Assembly: GCA_016292705.1 (NCBI GenBank)
Contig: JAEDHZ010000090.1
Coordinates: forward strand, 1 to 6,396
Length of the DNA stretch: 6,396 nucleotides
Reading direction: 5' to 3'
Source: Clostridiaceae bacterium
Lineage (GTDB): Bacteria; Bacillota; Clostridia; Oscillospirales; Acutalibacteraceae
Of the stretch, positions 6,221 through 6,396 are shown piece by piece. Position numbers and translations under genes: made by a program. The stretch's first letter is position 1. Every line of letters begins with the position of its first letter. The notes beneath the pieces are model-generated. The model was not told the DNA's origin. It did no database searches and worked only from the letters and a program-made list of their open reading frames with translations.

Positions 6221-6301
6221 CCTGAATAAATCCCGGTATATGTCCTGATGCACATATTACTTGCATCTATCCCGCTATATTGCACATCAGATTTATTCAG
6301 G
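6221..6301 (+). other. Possible structured RNA leader enclosed by 12-bp inverted repeat
   Basis: CCTGAATAAATC (6221-6232) and GATTTATTCAGG (6290-6301) are perfect complements and enclose 57 bases. Inside lie ATATGT (6238-6243) with ACATAT (6252-6257), and TGCA plus TAT (6262-6270) with ATA and TGCA (6277-6284). The loop segment CTGATG (6245-6250) is complementary to CATCAG (6285-6290), which would form a pseudoknot next to the outer stem; the last G is shared. The layout fits a three-way junction. It matches no riboswitch class that I recognise. A small palindromic mobile element is an alternative, but I see no target duplication at its edges. Confidence 0.5.
6230..6280 (+). repeat. Imperfect 12-base direct repeat in the leader
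   Basis: ATCCCGGTATAT (6230-6241) and ATCCCGCTATAT (6269-6280) differ at one base and are 39 bases apart start to start. Each is followed within a few bases by GCACAT (6250-6255 and 6282-6287). They may be an operator pair or the result of a small internal duplication within the hairpin element. Confidence 0.55.
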
Positions 6302-6366
6302 GTTTCCCTATTAGCATTTATTTGAACTTTTCGATAATCACAAATTACTCATACGGAGGAAGAAGA

Positions 6367-6396
6367 ATGAAACGCTTTTTTTCGCTGCTTTTGTGC
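6367..6396 (+). CDS. Start of a probably exported protein, cut by window edge
   Basis: Only ten codons are present: MKRFFSLLLC. ATG at 6367 follows GGAGGA (6355-6360) by 6 bases. The Lys-Arg start and hydrophobic run are typical of a signal peptide, possibly of a lipoprotein, although the Cys at residue 10 is too early to be the lipobox. It lies downstream of its own promoter and the structured leader. No function can be assigned from this fragment. Confidence 0.7.
   Translation, partial: MKRFFSLLLC

Noticed and set aside
6070..6285. 71-codon minus-strand frame at the right end
   Set aside because: It runs through the strong terminator and the structured leader and has no ribosome site or family resemblance.

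Overview
The window looks like the chromosome of a Gram-positive anaerobe of the class Clostridia, probably Oscillospiraceae/Ruminococcaceae-like. The signs are strong AGGAGG-type ribosome sites, sigma-A-type promoters with 17-base spacers, a lipoprotein signal peptide, rho-independent terminators, and a set of protein families (VTC-domain protein, DUF4956 and Cthe_2159-like carbohydrate-binding protein) typical of that group. This placement is inference from gene content, with no database search.

Bases 1-4200 are one rightward block. A sensor histidine kinase, cut by the left edge, is followed by a VTC-domain protein (polyphosphate polymerase family), a DUF4956 multi-pass membrane protein, and a large secreted beta-helix protein related to Cthe_2159. 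The last three are 14-16 bases apart, each with its own ribosome site, and end in one terminator at 4173-4200, so they look co-transcribed. A small hairpin with only a weak T-run separates the kinase from the VTC gene. The most economical reading is a cell-envelope system: a soluble polymerase making polyphosphate or a related polymer at the inner membrane face, a membrane partner that may anchor or export it, and a surface beta-helix protein, all possibly under a two-component system. Only the family assignments are well supported; the joint function is a hypothesis.

Bases 4300-5040 hold dapB on the minus strand, for the lysine/meso-diaminopimelate branch that feeds peptidoglycan synthesis. 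It is convergent with the lipoprotein gene and shares the terminator region with it. No sulfate, phage or insertion-sequence genes are near.

Bases 5187-6149 are a self-contained rightward unit: near-consensus promoter, short leader, strong ribosome site, an exported protein of unknown function with beta-propeller-like repeats, and a very strong 14-bp-stem terminator.

Bases 6150-6396 carry a second good promoter, a roughly 165-base leader with a 12-bp perfect inverted repeat enclosing smaller complementary segments (a possible structured RNA), and the first ten codons of another exported protein cut by the right edge. The leader and the VTC/DUF4956/beta-helix operon are the two parts most worth following up.
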